This document shows positions 26,501 to 35,333 of a stretch of DNA of 64,000 bases, in pieces. The translations under genes and the position numbers were made by a program. Each line of letters starts with the position of its first letter. The first letter of the stretch is position 1. Origin of the DNA: Pseudaestuariivita atlantica (GTDB lineage Bacteria; Pseudomonadota; Alphaproteobacteria; Rhodobacterales; Rhodobacteraceae); assembly GCF_001205715.1 (NCBI RefSeq), contig NZ_AQQZ01000004.1, positions 248,001 through 312,000 on the forward strand. Reading direction: 5' to 3'. The notes under the pieces are model-generated. The model did no database searches, had not been told where the DNA came from, and worked only from the letters and a program-made list of their open reading frames with translations.

Positions 26501-26914
26501 CCCCTGCTGGACGCTGCGATGCGCCATGTCGATGCCTGCCTCGACGCGCCGGACCTCGCACCGCTCTTTGCCGCCGACGCGCTGGTCGAGGTGCCGGTTA
26601 CCGCGCCGCTGGCGGAACTCGACGCGTCGATCCTCGGCGTGATCGACCGGCTGGTGATCGACGACACCCGCGTTCTGGCCGTGGATTTCAAATCGAACGC
26701 CACCGTGCCCGCGACCATCGACGCGGTGCCGGACGGGCTTTTGCGGCAGATGGGCGCCTATGCCGCCGCGCTGGCACAGATTTTCCCCGACCGGCGGATC
26801 GACACCGCGCTGGTCTGGACGGCAACGGGCGAAATCCAAATGCTTCCGCACAATATGGTGATGGATGCCCTGTCACGCGCGGCACATCTTGACCAAGCCG
26901 CACCGGCTCCCTAG
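23516..26914 (+). CDS. addA: Double-strand break repair helicase AddA
   Basis: A 1132-residue UvrD-like helicase-nuclease partner of AddB. Walker A is NAGSGKT (26-32). Other helicase motifs are LCLTYTKAAASEM, IQTIHSFCATLLRRF, ILVDEAQDTSPRQW, FVVGDKKQSIYSFQGA, VRVMSVHGAKGLEAPVV and LLYVAMTRAEQRL. The C-terminal RecB-family nuclease domain is marked by AMAFGSIVHRLLEHLP, LGVIDRLVID and LAVDFKSN. All motifs are intact. It overlaps addB by ATGA, and trxA follows after 42 bases. Confidence 0.95.
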   Translation: MIRRDDATEAQVRAADPGLSTWLSANAGSGKTRVLTDRVARLLLQGVRPEKILCLTYTKAAASEMQNRLFARLGGWAMRPDDALRRDLAELGEDGPFPTDRLNKARRLFATAIEAPGGLKIQTIHSFCATLLRRFPLEAGVSPQFHEMEDRAAALLRVEVVEALASGPDAPRVTDVARGLSEDGFDDICTEVLAHRAGLIPPADPATIRGWFGVPPNQTADAILQDTLRPGDMTLLHALVGVFGNSGSNDQKAARALGRITQLDAGAIATLEAVFLFKGGKTPGAAKIGTLPMKSTRDAMDPALLDRLNDWMRAVEDGKARRIALHAADRTIALHQFAEVFVPAYDAAKLRRGVLDFDDLIDRARALLNDRDVAEWVLYRLDGGIDHILVDEAQDTSPRQWDVVDRLALEITSGQGTAEDRPRTLFVVGDKKQSIYSFQGADPGAFDRMQEQFGAQLAHGPTPLQDATLEYSFRSAPVILDLVDATFRGREASGFAGRGSHKAFHAAMPGRVEMWPLVPKPDKIDDPAFEDPVDVVRHEDAPAVLARRIALELRRMIDTRTPIAVFDRDRGQWSSRPMTPGDVLILVQSRGPIFDEIIRALKAANVPTAGTDRLKVSAELAVRDLRALLTVLATPEDDLALATVLKSPLFGWDEQRLYTLAHHRKDPFLWQSLRTAPAAEAETTLLLDLMRQADFQRPFDLIERALTRHDGRRKLLSRLGLEAEDGINALLAQALAYEQGEIPSLTGFLAWMETDDDKIKRQISQNADQVRVMSVHGAKGLEAPVVILPDTTPKKDEIKGNVVTDAGRVLWKTRAAETPETVATALADAKARQNAERDRLLYVAMTRAEQRLIVCAAGELGKEGKGWYDIIRRGMEERGATIEPFAFADGEGGAGLALDGTPWPAIVDIPPPAATQQDALPGWAHQVAPPPAPAPGSRSPSDLGGAKALPGEDGQDVEAAMAFGSIVHRLLEHLPALPRDTHRDAARDLLAEAERPLLDAAMRHVDACLDAPDLAPLFAADALVEVPVTAPLAELDASILGVIDRLVIDDTRVLAVDFKSNATVPATIDAVPDGLLRQMGAYAAALAQIFPDRRIDTALVWTATGEIQMLPHNMVMDALSRAAHLDQAAPAP

Positions 26915-26956
26915 GTTCCGGGTCTGTTTCCGACTCGCGCCTTGAAGGAGGGCATC

Positions 26957-27277
26957 ATGGGCACCGTAGCTGTCACGGACGACACGTTCGACACCGAAGT
27001 GAAGAACGCCGACGTTCCCGTCGTCGTCGATTTCTGGGCCGCGTGGTGCGGTCCCTGCAAGCAGATCGGTCCCGCGCTGGAAGAGCTGTCGGACGAGATG
27101 GCAGGCCGCGTGAAGATCGCCAAGGTCGACGTCGATTCGAACCCCAACACCGCCGCCCAGCTGGGCGTGCGCGGCATCCCGGCGCTGTTCATCTTCAAGG
27201 ACGGACAGGTCGTGTCGAACCGCGCGGGCGCCGCACCCAAGGCGCAGCTGCAAAGCTGGATCGAAGACGCGCTTTAA
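26957..27277 (+). CDS. trxA: Thioredoxin 1
   Basis: A 106-residue cytosolic disulfide reductase with the canonical WCGPC active site (30-34), the buried Asp in VVVDFWAAW and the cis-Pro loop GIPALFIF. A strong ribosome site (AAGGAGGG) is centred about 8 bases before the ATG at 26957; an in-frame TTG at 26942 lies upstream of that site and is rejected. It is the last gene of the tsaE-to-trxA series and is followed by a strong terminator. Confidence 0.97.
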   Translation: MGTVAVTDDTFDTEVKNADVPVVVDFWAAWCGPCKQIGPALEELSDEMAGRVKIAKVDVDSNPNTAAQLGVRGIPALFIFKDGQVVSNRAGAAPKAQLQSWIEDAL

Positions 27278-27300
27278 TCCGCGCGAAACCGGATGAGACG

Positions 27301-27323
27301 GGGCGCCTGCGGGCGCCCTTTTT
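27301..27323 (+). terminator. Rho-independent terminator after trxA
   Basis: GGGCGCC (27301-27307), a TGCG loop, GGCGCCC (27312-27318) and five T. The stem is seven perfect GC pairs, 23 bases after the trxA stop and just before the convergent phosphotransferase stop. Confidence 0.9.
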
Positions 27324-27330
27324 CGTGGGC

Positions 27331-28302
27331 TCAGCCCTTCATCACCCGCGGGATCAATTGCCGCAACGCCTTGAACCTTTGCGCCTGTGACGGGCCGCGA
27401 TCCTCTTCCTCCGGCGGCAGGGCGATCCACTCCGCCAAAAGCCGCATCCGCAACATCAGCCCGACGCTCGGATCGTCCGGGCCGACCAGCGTGTAACCCG
27501 CAAAAAACGCATCGCGCGCAAGGTCGGTCAGAACCTCGCCGCGATCCGGCTTACCCTGCGCCGTGGTGATCGCGTGATCGACCAGCAAACGCGCGATGTC
27601 GTGCCCGACCGGCGCCATGGTGCGGTTGCCGAAATCGATGCCGGTCACGGCGTCATCCGACAGGATCAGGTTGCGCTGGTGCAAGTCGCCATGGGTAGCG
27701 CAAGAGGCCGTCCACTTGTGTTCGAACCGCCCGCCCATCTCGATCAGCAATTCCGCCCAGCGCAGGAACTTGCCGGGCGAGGCCACCTCCCGCGATCCGT
27801 CCACCACCTCGCCTATCAGCTGCCGCAGGTAGTTGAGCGTGTATTTCGGCTGGAACTGGCGGCGTTCGTCCAGTTGCGCCCCGTGAAAGGCCGACAGCCA
27901 CGCGCCCGCCCGTGTCAGGATGCGCGCCTGATCGTCTTCGGAGGCCTCGGTCAACGCATCGAACAGGCTCCGACCCTCTGCAACCGTCATCAGGAGAGCC
28001 TGACGTTCCAGGTCGACGGCGAGGATTTCTGGCACGCGGTGTGGCCCGGTACCGCCCAGCGCCTCGAATGCGGCGACATGCGCCTCGAACCGGGACACGA
28101 ACCCGTCTGGATCGACCGGCCGTGACTGCCGCTTCACGATCACCCCGCCACCCGGCCCCTCGTACCGTCCGACCGCGCGGTCGACCCGCGCATCCTCGCG
28201 CCGCGACACGGGATGAAAATTCCACCCCTCCTCCGGCAGCCCGGCCTGCTGGCGCAGGTCCGGCCAGACCTCGGCCACGGCGTCGTATCCTGGACTGCTC
28301 AT
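27331..28302 (-). CDS. Aminoglycoside phosphotransferase-family protein (small-molecule kinase)
   Basis: A 323-residue protein kinase-like-fold enzyme. The catalytic loop is [14 protein letters not shown] and the Mg-binding segment is [21 protein letters not shown] precedes them. The first 60 residues carry a degenerate nucleotide-binding lobe with VIVKRQ. The family phosphorylates choline, sugars or antibiotics, and the substrate here cannot be told. GGGAGAG precedes the ATG at 28302; the open frame further upstream overlaps hslV antisense. It diverges from hslV across 76 bases. Confidence 0.8.
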   Translation of the reverse strand: MSSPGYDAVAEVWPDLRQQAGLPEEGWNFHPVSRREDARVDRAVGRYEGPGGGVIVKRQSRPVDPDGFVSRFEAHVAAFEALGGTGPHRVPEILAVDLERQALLMTVAEGRSLFDALTEASEDDQARILTRAGAWLSAFHGAQLDERRQFQPKYTLNYLRQLIGEVVDGSREVASPGKFLRWAELLIEMGGRFEHKWTASCATHGDLHQRNLILSDDAVTGIDFGNRTMAPVGHDIARLLVDHAITTAQGKPDRGEVLTDLARDAFFAGYTLVGPDDPSVGLMLRMRLLAEWIALPPEEEDRGPSQAQRFKALRQLIPRVMKG

Positions 28303-28320
28303 GCGCTGCTCTCCCTCGGG

Positions 28321-28348
28321 GTTGTCACCCTCTCGTCCCTGTCCATAT
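28321..28348 (+). promoter_or_regulatory. Possible sigma32-like promoter of hslV
   Basis: GTTGTC (28321-28326) and GTCCATAT (28341-28348) are 14 bases apart, the spacing of heat-shock promoters, and the -10 matches six of eight positions of CCCCATNT. The -35 fit is weak. A sigma70 reading (TTGTCA, 18 bases, TATACA) is also possible. Confidence 0.35.
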
Positions 28349-28378
28349 ACAACGGAACCGTTGAAAAGGACGACACCC

Positions 28379-28936
28379 ATGAGGCAAGACACGTTCCCCG
28401 GCTGGCACGGCACCACCATCATCGGCGTCAAGAAGGGCGGGCAGGTCGTCATCGCGGGCGACGGACAGGTCTCCCTTGGCCAGACGGTCATCAAGGGCAC
28501 CGCGCGCAAGGTCCGCCGCCTGTCCCCCGGCGGGCACGAGGTCGTGGCGGGGTTCGCGGGGTCGACGGCGGACGCTTTCACCCTACTGGAACGGCTCGAA
28601 GCTAAGCTGGAGGGGCATCCCGGCCAACTGGCCCGCGCCTCGGTCGAACTGGCCAAGGACTGGCGCACCGACAAGTACCTGCAAAAGCTCGAAGCGATGC
28701 TGATTGTCACTGATGGAGACACGCTGCTGGTCATCACCGGCGCCGGTGACGTGCTGGAACCCGAACACGACGTCACCGCCATCGGATCGGGCGGCAACTA
28801 TGCCCTCGCCGCAGCGCGCGGGTTGATGGAGGCCGACCTCGACGCCGAAGCCATCGCGCGCAAGGCCATGGCCATCGCCGCTGACATCTGCGTCTACACC
28901 AACGGCAACCTCACGGTCGAAACGATCCCGGCATGA
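28379..28936 (+). CDS. hslV: ATP-dependent protease subunit HslV
   Basis: A 185-residue proteasome-beta-like peptidase, forming a double hexamer that degrades proteins fed by HslU. The catalytic Thr is expected at residue 12 ([11 protein letters not shown]), so an 11-residue propeptide is removed, as in other alphaproteobacterial HslV proteins. [15 protein letters not shown] and AAARGLM are family motifs. AAGGA lies about 9 bases before the ATG. Unusually, hslU does not follow directly: a membrane protein and an opposite-strand gene lie between. Confidence 0.95.
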   Translation: MRQDTFPGWHGTTIIGVKKGGQVVIAGDGQVSLGQTVIKGTARKVRRLSPGGHEVVAGFAGSTADAFTLLERLEAKLEGHPGQLARASVELAKDWRTDKYLQKLEAMLIVTDGDTLLVITGAGDVLEPEHDVTAIGSGGNYALAAARGLMEADLDAEAIARKAMAIAADICVYTNGNLTVETIPA

Positions 28937-29997
28937 TCGACCGCGACGATCTGCGTGCCGCCGTCTCGGCCGGGGTCGTGACCGAAGCACAGGCCGCCCG
29001 CCTTGCCGCGCTGGCCGACAGCCGCAAGGGCGCGCGCGAAAACCTGAACGCCGGTGACGAACCGTTCGAGCTGTTCAAGGGGTTCAACGAGATCTTCATC
29101 GTGGTGGGCCTCGTCATCCTTGGCGCGGGCTACCTGGCCGTCGCCGGGCTTTCGACCGAACTGGGACAGCAGAACGTGTTCAGCCGCGCGATCCTGTTCG
29201 CAGCCCTTGGTGCGGTGATCCTGTGGGCGCTGTCGGAATACTTCATCCGCCGCCGCCGCATGGTCGCCCCGGCCATCACCCTGTCGATCTTCTGGGCGAT
29301 CAATGCCGGGATCGGGCTGACCGCGTGGCTGTCCGAACCCTTCATGGTGGCGCAGGAAAACCTCAACAGCCTTCCCCTGCCGCTTGCCGTGACGACGCTG
29401 GCGGTGCTGGCGTGGTGGGCGCGGTTTCGCGTGCCCTTTGCCATGGCCTTGATCGCGCTGGGAGCCTTCGGTGTCGCCCTGATGTGGGTCGCCGCGCGCA
29501 ACGGCACTCCCGCCCGGATCGAAGAAATCTTCCTGCTGTCCGCCGATGGCGGTTTCGCCTGGATCACGCTGGGCCTGGGCGTGGTGTTCTTCGCCATCGC
29601 CATGGCGTTCGACATGTCCGACCCGCACCGCGTGACCCGCCGCGCAGCGAACGGGTTCTGGTTACACATCATCGCCGCACCCGCCCTTGTGAACACTCTG
29701 GCGCTGACGCTGCTGAGTGGTGAAGGCATGAACATGCTGCTGGCGCTGGTGCTGGCTGTGTTCGCGCTGGTGGCGATCATCATCGACCGCCGCTCGTTCC
29801 TGATCGCGGCGGTCGGTTATTGCGTGACGCTCGCTTTCACCGTGTTCGGCGGCGAAGGTGGCGCGGCGGTGATCCTGACGCTCGGAATCGTGCTTCTGGT
29901 GCTGGGCGCGTTCTGGGAACGCATCCGCGCTGTCCTGCTGAGGGCGTTCGCGGGGGTCCTGCCGCTTGACCGGCTGCCACCGTCCACCGCGGCCTAG
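28933..29997 (+). CDS. Multi-pass membrane protein, DUF2157-like
   Basis: A 354-residue protein. The N-terminal 45 residues are soluble ([23 protein letters not shown], resembling the start of DUF2157 proteins). About nine or ten hydrophobic segments follow from residue 52 to 335. There is no transporter, enzyme or receptor motif that I recognise. It overlaps the hslV stop by ATGA, so it is co-translated with the protease subunit, and its end overlaps the convergent DM13 gene by 4 bases. A link to heat-shock proteolysis is only positional. Confidence 0.7.
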   Translation: MIDRDDLRAAVSAGVVTEAQAARLAALADSRKGARENLNAGDEPFELFKGFNEIFIVVGLVILGAGYLAVAGLSTELGQQNVFSRAILFAALGAVILWALSEYFIRRRRMVAPAITLSIFWAINAGIGLTAWLSEPFMVAQENLNSLPLPLAVTTLAVLAWWARFRVPFAMALIALGAFGVALMWVAARNGTPARIEEIFLLSADGGFAWITLGLGVVFFAIAMAFDMSDPHRVTRRAANGFWLHIIAAPALVNTLALTLLSGEGMNMLLALVLAVFALVAIIIDRRSFLIAAVGYCVTLAFTVFGGEGGAAVILTLGIVLLVLGAFWERIRAVLLRAFAGVLPLDRLPPSTAA

Positions 29998-30374
29998 TTC
30001 AACTTGGCGACACCCAGCGGCACGTTGAACCGCTCGCACCAAATCCAGACCTCGTTGTAATCTTCGCCGTTGATGCCCTCGGGCACCTCGTAGGACGACG
30101 CGCCGCGGTTCTTCTTCAGCAGGCCCATCAGCGTCGACTTGTCATACCCGTCCTTGCCCAGCGCGACCTTGGGATCGGGTGCCCCGTCAAAGGTGAAATC
30201 GTCCAGCAGATGCACGATGAACTTGCCGTTCTCCTTGGCCAGCTCTGCACGGCCCGTGGTCACGTGGTTCGAGGCTCCCTCGAACGTGCCGATGCGGCCA
30301 TGGCCACCCGCGATCCCGGTCGAGGCGGCGGTAATGCCCGCAAGGGACGTGATCAGAAATGCGCGACGATCCAT
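29994..30374 (-). CDS. DM13-domain protein, exported (twin-arginine-like signal)
   Basis: A 126-residue exported protein. MDRRAFLITSLAG resembles a Tat signal (Arg3-Arg4), cleaved near residue 22. The rest is a single DM13 domain: a small beta-sandwich with SNHVTTGRAEL, HLLDDFTFDGAPDPKVAL and YNEVWIWCERFNVPLGVA. DM13 domains are proposed to take part in electron transfer or redox chemistry, and the conserved Cys in IWCERF is the candidate redox or ligand residue. It sits between hslV and hslU on the opposite strand, and 153 bases separate it from divergent hslU. Confidence 0.8.
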   Translation of the reverse strand: MDRRAFLITSLAGITAASTGIAGGHGRIGTFEGASNHVTTGRAELAKENGKFIVHLLDDFTFDGAPDPKVALGKDGYDKSTLMGLLKKNRGASSYEVPEGINGEDYNEVWIWCERFNVPLGVAKLN

Positions 30375-30471
30375 CTGTGGTCCTCCAAGTCAAACGCGAA
30401 ACATCGCCAACTTGCGCGATGCGGCCCCGCTTGCCTAGCGTCCCCACGCCGATGTGATCCCCTGTCATCAC

Positions 30472-30499
30472 CTTGCGTTTTGTGCCCCGCCCCTTATGT
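30472..30499 (+). promoter_or_regulatory. Sigma32-like heat-shock promoter of hslU
   Basis: CTTGCG (30472-30477) is followed after 12 bases by CCCCTTAT (30490-30497), seven of eight matches to CCCCATNT. Read in the alphaproteobacterial form it is CTTG, 17 bases, CTTATGT. It lies 28 bases before hslU, giving hslU its own heat-shock start apart from hslV. Confidence 0.55.
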
Positions 30500-30527
30500 G
30501 ACGGGCCAGACCACGTGAAAGAGAGCC

Positions 30528-31829
30528 ATGACCGACCTGACCCCCCGCGAAATCGTGCACGAACTCGACCGGTTCATCATCGGGCAGTCGGATGCCAAGC
30601 GCGCGGTGGCGGTTGCGCTGCGCAACCGTTGGCGCCGCAAGCAACTGGCCGATGACCTGCGGGACGAGGTCTATCCCAAGAACATCCTGATGATCGGCCC
30701 CACGGGCGTCGGCAAGACAGAGATCTCTCGCCGCCTCGCCAAACTGGCCCGCGCGCCTTTCATCAAGGTCGAGGCCACCAAGTTCACCGAGGTCGGCTAC
30801 GTCGGGCGCGATGTCGAACAGATCGTGCGTGACCTTGTCGATGCCGCCATCGCCCAGACCCGCGATTACATGCGCGAGGACGTGAAGGCACGCGCCCACG
30901 CCGCTGCCGAGGAACGCGTGATCGACGCCATCGCGGGCGAGGACGCGCGCGAGGGCACGCGCGAGATGTTTCGCAAGAAGCTCAAGGCGGGTGAGCTGGA
31001 CGATACCGAGATCGACCTCGAAATCGCCGACACGTCGAACCCGATGGAACAATTCGAAATCCCCGGACAGCCCGGCGCGGGCATGATGAACCTGGGCGAG
31101 ATGTTCGGAAAGGCCTTCGGCGGACGCACCGTGCGCAAGCGCATGACCGTCGCCGAAAGCTACGAGGTCCTGATCTCGGACGAGGCCGACAAGCTGCTTG
31201 ACGACGACACCGTGAAAACCGCCGCGCTGGAGGCGGTCGAACAGAACGGCATCGTCTTCCTCGACGAGATCGACAAGGTCGCGGCCCGTTCCGATGCGCG
31301 TGGCGGCGATGTCAGCCGCGAAGGCGTGCAGCGCGACCTCCTGCCCCTGATCGAAGGCACCACCGTCAGCACCAAGCACGGGCCGGTGAAGACCGACCAC
31401 ATCCTGTTCATCGCGTCGGGCGCGTTCCACATCGCCAAACCGTCGGACCTTTTGCCCGAACTGCAGGGCCGCCTGCCGATCCGCGTCACCCTGCGCGACC
31501 TGACCGAAACCGATTTCGTCCGCATCCTGACCGAGACCGACAACGCACTGACCAAGCAATACGTGGCGCTGATGGGCACCGAGGAAGTCACCGTCACCTT
31601 CACCGATGACGGCATCGCGTCGCTCGCCCGCATCGCGGCCGAGGTGAACGGCTCGGTCGAAAACATCGGCGCCCGCCGCCTCTACACCGTGATGGAACGC
31701 GTGTTCGAGGAACTCAGCTTCACCGCCCCCGACCGCACCGGCGACGCGATCACGGTCGACGCCGCCTTCGTCGAGGCCAACCTGGGCGAGTTGACCAAAA
31801 GCACCGATCTCAGCCGCTACGTGCTTTAG
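30528..31829 (+). CDS. hslU: ATP-dependent protease ATPase subunit HslU
   Basis: A 433-residue AAA+ unfoldase that feeds substrates to HslV. Walker A is GPTGVGKT (57-64), the pore loop is in [17 protein letters not shown], Walker B is IVFLDEIDK, with sensor-2 region [10 protein letters not shown]. The inserted I-domain (about 110-240) is present, and the C-terminus LSRYVL is the tail that docks into HslV. GAAAGAGAG precedes the ATG. A sigma32-like promoter lies just upstream. Confidence 0.97.
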   Translation: MTDLTPREIVHELDRFIIGQSDAKRAVAVALRNRWRRKQLADDLRDEVYPKNILMIGPTGVGKTEISRRLAKLARAPFIKVEATKFTEVGYVGRDVEQIVRDLVDAAIAQTRDYMREDVKARAHAAAEERVIDAIAGEDAREGTREMFRKKLKAGELDDTEIDLEIADTSNPMEQFEIPGQPGAGMMNLGEMFGKAFGGRTVRKRMTVAESYEVLISDEADKLLDDDTVKTAALEAVEQNGIVFLDEIDKVAARSDARGGDVSREGVQRDLLPLIEGTTVSTKHGPVKTDHILFIASGAFHIAKPSDLLPELQGRLPIRVTLRDLTETDFVRILTETDNALTKQYVALMGTEEVTVTFTDDGIASLARIAAEVNGSVENIGARRLYTVMERVFEELSFTAPDRTGDAITVDAAFVEANLGELTKSTDLSRYVL

Positions 31830-31842
31830 GTCCTTCTTCGGT

Positions 31843-31896
31843 TTGGAAATACCTTGGGGGGCCGTTTGTTGGGCGCCATTGGTCCGAGCCCAATGG
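31843..31896. repeat. Intergenic element after hslU: AT-rich/G-run motif plus hairpin
   Basis: TTGGAAATACC followed by a G-run (31843-31861) resembles, with one insertion, the minus-strand sequence at 35352-35334 (TTGGAATATCCCC then G-run). It is followed by a hairpin CCATTGG (31876-31882), seven bases, CCAATGG (31890-31896) without a T-tail. I recall similar motifs after genes in Rhodobacteraceae, but cannot verify this here. Confidence 0.4.
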
Positions 31897-31955
31897 ACGG
31901 CGGGTGAAACCCCCGCTTTCCGCGACGCGCCACGCGCGGCGCAAAACCTGAAATG

Positions 31956-31987
31956 AAAAACGCCCCGCGATCTTTCGCGGGGCGTTT
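31956..31987. terminator. Bidirectional terminator between hslU and the ABC importer operon
   Basis: A 13-pair stem, AAACGCCCCGCGA (31958-31970) and TCGCGGGGCGTTT (31975-31987), with loop TCTT. The minus strand ends in five T after the stem, placed 24 bases after the stop of the substrate-binding protein gene; the plus strand ends in three T after hslU. Confidence 0.85.
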
Positions 31988-32011
31988 CGAATTCAGAACC
32001 GGGTCTAAGGC

Positions 32012-33556
32012 TTACGCCATCCACCAGCGTTCGATGATGCGGCTCGAGTCGAGCTGCCACAGGTTGCCGATGGTCGCACCGCCATTCGTGATCTTGGTCG
32101 AATGCGCGTCGACGTAGTTGGCGTACATCGGAACGACGGTGCCGCCTTCGGACGAAATCAGCGCCTGCATCTCGGTGTACATGTCGCGGCGCTTTGCCTG
32201 GTCCAGTTCGGCACGGGCGAGCAGCAGCAGCTCCTGGAAGCGGGCGTTCTCCCACTTCGTGTCGTTCCACGGCACGCCGGTCTCGTACGCGGTCGAGAAC
32301 ATCCAGTCCTCGGTCGCGCGACCCGACCAGTAGCAGGCAACCCACGGCTTCTTCAGCCACACGTTCGACCAGTAGCCGTCCGCCGGCTCCTGCACGACGT
32401 TGATGTCGATGCCCGCTGCCTTGGCCGAGGCCTGGTACAGCTGCGCCGCGTCGACCGCGCCCGAGAAGGCCGCATCCGATGACGACAGGTCGACTTGCAG
32501 ACCGTCCAGACCGGCTTCCTTGATCAGGGCCGCCGCCTTGTCCGGGTCATAGTCGTTCTGCGGCAGGTCGGCCGCGTAGTACTGGTTCGCCGGACCGATC
32601 GGGTGGTCGTTGCCCACTGCGCCGTGACCCAGCAGCACCTTCTCGACCATCTCTTCGCGGTTGATCGCGAATTTCAGCGCCTGGCGGACCTTCAAGTTGT
32701 CGAAGGGCGACAGGTTGGTCAGCATCGGGAAGGTGTAGTGCTGGTTGCCCGTCACCTCGAAGATGTTGATGTTCGGGTTGGCTTTCAGCAGGTTTTCCAG
32801 CTTGAAGTCGACGCGGTTGGCGGCGTCGATCTGGCCGGTCATCAGCGCGTTCATCCGTGCGGACGAGTCGTTGATCGCGATCACCTCGACCGAGTCGAAC
32901 CAGCCGGCCTTGCCATCCTTGTAGTGGCTGTCGACGCGGCTCATCAGCGTGCGCACGCCGGGATCGAAGCTGTCGACCTTGTAAAGCCCGGTGCCGATGC
33001 CCTTGGCGATGGCTTCCTCGATCATGCCTGCCGGGTACATCAGGATGTGATAGTCCGACATCAGGAACGGGAAGTCGGCGTTGCCCGCGGCCAGCGTGAA
33101 CTGGACCTCGTGTTCACCCAGCTTCTTCATCTCGGTGATCGCCGACACGATCGGCTTGGCCGCCGATTTTGCACCTTCGGCGGTGTGCATCTGCAGCGAT
33201 TCGATCACGTCATCCGCGCCGAACGGCTTGCCGTTGTGGAAGGTCACGCCCTGGCGCAGCTTGAACGTCCAGGTCTTGGCGTCGGCGCTGGCTTCCCAGC
33301 TTTCGGCCAGTTCGCCGACCAGTTCGCCATTGGCGTTCACCTCGGTCAGGCAGTCGAACACGCAGCCATGCGCAGTCACGATCATGTAGCTGTCCGAGTG
33401 CGTGCGCCCGTCCCAGCTGTCGGACGTGTTGGCGCCCGCAAGACCCAGTTTGAACGTGCCGCCGCGCTGTGCAGCGCGGACGGGCATACCTGTGGCGGCC
33501 AGAACACCGGCGGCTGCGCCGGTTTTCAGAAGGCCGCGACGGCTGATTGAATGCAT
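32012..33556 (-). CDS. ABC transporter substrate-binding protein, peptide/nickel family 5
   Basis: A 514-residue periplasmic binding protein of the SBP_bac_5 (DppA/OppA) family. It has a twin-arginine signal (SRRGLLKTGAAAG, cleaved near residue 29), then LAESWEASADAKTWTFKLRQGVTFHNGKPF, the family signature, followed by NLSPFDNLKVRQALKFAINRE. It captures a di- or oligopeptide or related solute for the permeases encoded upstream; the ligand is not readable. GGGAGAG precedes the ATG at 33556. It is the last gene of its operon, whereas binding-protein genes are more often first. Confidence 0.93.
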   Translation of the reverse strand: MHSISRRGLLKTGAAAGVLAATGMPVRAAQRGGTFKLGLAGANTSDSWDGRTHSDSYMIVTAHGCVFDCLTEVNANGELVGELAESWEASADAKTWTFKLRQGVTFHNGKPFGADDVIESLQMHTAEGAKSAAKPIVSAITEMKKLGEHEVQFTLAAGNADFPFLMSDYHILMYPAGMIEEAIAKGIGTGLYKVDSFDPGVRTLMSRVDSHYKDGKAGWFDSVEVIAINDSSARMNALMTGQIDAANRVDFKLENLLKANPNINIFEVTGNQHYTFPMLTNLSPFDNLKVRQALKFAINREEMVEKVLLGHGAVGNDHPIGPANQYYAADLPQNDYDPDKAAALIKEAGLDGLQVDLSSSDAAFSGAVDAAQLYQASAKAAGIDINVVQEPADGYWSNVWLKKPWVACYWSGRATEDWMFSTAYETGVPWNDTKWENARFQELLLLARAELDQAKRRDMYTEMQALISSEGGTVVPMYANYVDAHSTKITNGGATIGNLWQLDSSRIIERWWMA

Positions 33557-33621
33557 GTCATCTCTCCCTGTTTGTGACGTGCTTTTTGTATGGCGCGGCC
33601 CCTCCCGCGCCGGTGGATTCC

Positions 33622-35277
33622 TCAGGTCATCTTGTCGACGGCAGCGTCCCCGATATTGTCCGCCCCGCGTTGCGCCAGAAGGTTGGTGAGCCAATCCGGG
33701 TCCATTTCGGGAACCGAGGCAAGCAGAAGGTCGGTATAGGGGTGGTGCGGCGGCGTGAACATGTCGTCTTTCTGCCCTTGCTCCACCACGCGACCATCCT
33801 TCATCACCACGACTTCGTCGCTGATCGCGCGCACGGTGGCGAGGTCGTGCGTGATGAACATATAACTCAAGCGCAGCTCGTCCTGCAACTTGGCCAGCAG
33901 TTTCAGGATCCCCTCGGCCACAAGCTGGTCAAGCGCCGACGTGACCTCGTCACAGATGATGAAGCGCGGTTCGGCCGCCAGCGCGCGGGCGATCCCGATT
34001 CGCTGCTTCTGGCCACCCGACAACTCGGACGGCAGGCGGTTGATGTATTGCGATGGCTCCAGCTCGATCTGCTCCAGCAGCTCTTCGACCCGCTTGCGCT
34101 TCTCGCGCCCGCGCAGGCCAAGGTAGAACTCGACCGGGCGGCCGATCAGCTCGCCGATGGTCTTGCGCGGGTTCAGCGCCGTGTCGGCCATCTGGTAGAT
34201 CATCTGCGCCTGCCGCAGCTGGTCCTTCGACCGCTTGCGGTAATCCAGCGGCAGCGCGGTGCCCTCGAACTCGATATGTCCCTCGCGCGGTGGCAGAAGG
34301 CCGGTGATGCAGCGCGCCGTGGTGGACTTGCCCGACCCGGATTCGCCCACGACCGCGACGGTGCGGCCTTCGTGGATGTCGAATGACACGTCGAACAGCA
34401 CGGGCGTCTTGCCGTAGGCGGCGGTCACGTTCTTCACCGCGATGACCGAGGTTGCACCCGTCTGCACGGCGGGTTTCTGCGGGCGCTGGAAGGAACGCAC
34501 GGCCCAAAGCGACTTGGTATAGTCCTCTTTCGGGGCCGACAGCATGGTGCGGGTGTCGGCCTCTTCGACCTCGTCGCCTTTCAGCAGCACCTTGATGCGG
34601 TCCGCCATCTGCGCCACGACCGCTAGGTCGTGCGTGATGTAGATCGCCGCCGTATCGAACTGGTCGACGATGTCACGGATCGAGGCCAGAACCTCGATCT
34701 GCGTGGTGACGTCCAGCGCGGTGGTCGGTTCGTCGAAGATGATGAGGTCGGGTCGGCAGGACATAGCCATCGCCGTCATCGCCCGTTGCAACTGGCCGCC
34801 CGACACCTGGTGCGGATAGCGGAAGCCGATTTCTTCGGGGTTGGGCAGGCGCAGCTTGCGGTAAAGCTCGATCGCGTCCTTTTCCGACTCGGCCCGCGAT
34901 TTCACCCCGTGCTGAACCGGCGCCTCAGTATGCTGGTCGATCAGCTTGTGCGCGGGGTTGAACGACGCCGCCGCCGATTGCGCGACATAGGCGATCCGCT
35001 TGCCCAAGAGCGAACGCTTGGTCGCGGCGGAAGCGTTCACAAGGTCGATCCCGTCGAAATTCACACTGCCCCCGGCGATGCGGACGCCGTCGCGGCAGAA
35101 CCCCATCGACGCAAGGCCCACGGTCGACTTGCCCGCGCCCGATTCGCCGATCAGGCCCAGTACCTCGCCCTTGTGCAGCGTCAGGTCGACTCCGTTGACG
35201 ATGGGGGTCCACGTTTCGTCGCTGCGGCCTTCCAGTTTCAGGCCCCGGACTTCCAGAAGAACGTCACGGTCTGTCAT
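33622..35277 (-). CDS. ABC transporter fused double ATP-binding protein (DppD-DppF type)
   Basis: A 551-residue protein with two complete nucleotide-binding domains. The first has Walker A GESGAGKST (44-52), signature VSGGQLQRAM and Walker B LIIFDEPTTALD. The second has Walker A GESGSGKST near residues 310-320, signature LSGGQKQRIGIARAL and Walker B FIICDEVTSALD. Between them and at the end are the oligopeptide-transporter-type extensions. It energises the importer with the two permeases upstream. GGGAG lies about 8 bases before the ATG. Confidence 0.93.
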   Translation of the reverse strand: MTDRDVLLEVRGLKLEGRSDETWTPIVNGVDLTLHKGEVLGLIGESGAGKSTVGLASMGFCRDGVRIAGGSVNFDGIDLVNASAATKRSLLGKRIAYVAQSAAASFNPAHKLIDQHTEAPVQHGVKSRAESEKDAIELYRKLRLPNPEEIGFRYPHQVSGGQLQRAMTAMAMSCRPDLIIFDEPTTALDVTTQIEVLASIRDIVDQFDTAAIYITHDLAVVAQMADRIKVLLKGDEVEEADTRTMLSAPKEDYTKSLWAVRSFQRPQKPAVQTGATSVIAVKNVTAAYGKTPVLFDVSFDIHEGRTVAVVGESGSGKSTTARCITGLLPPREGHIEFEGTALPLDYRKRSKDQLRQAQMIYQMADTALNPRKTIGELIGRPVEFYLGLRGREKRKRVEELLEQIELEPSQYINRLPSELSGGQKQRIGIARALAAEPRFIICDEVTSALDQLVAEGILKLLAKLQDELRLSYMFITHDLATVRAISDEVVVMKDGRVVEQGQKDDMFTPPHHPYTDLLLASVPEMDPDWLTNLLAQRGADNIGDAAVDKMT

Positions 35278-35333
35278 GTCCAGCTCCCACGGGCGTGCAT
35301 CTCGGAAAGGGCGGCCCCCGGCCGCGGGTGAAG

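Noticed and set aside
24905-26851. Open frame of 648 codons on the minus strand inside addA
   Set aside because: The composition (His/Arg/Gly/Gln-rich) is typical of an antisense shadow; addA motifs run through the whole stretch on the plus strand.
30468-32360. Open frame of 630 codons on the minus strand opposite hslU
   Set aside because: It runs across hslU, the terminator and the end of another gene; no motif or start signal supports it.
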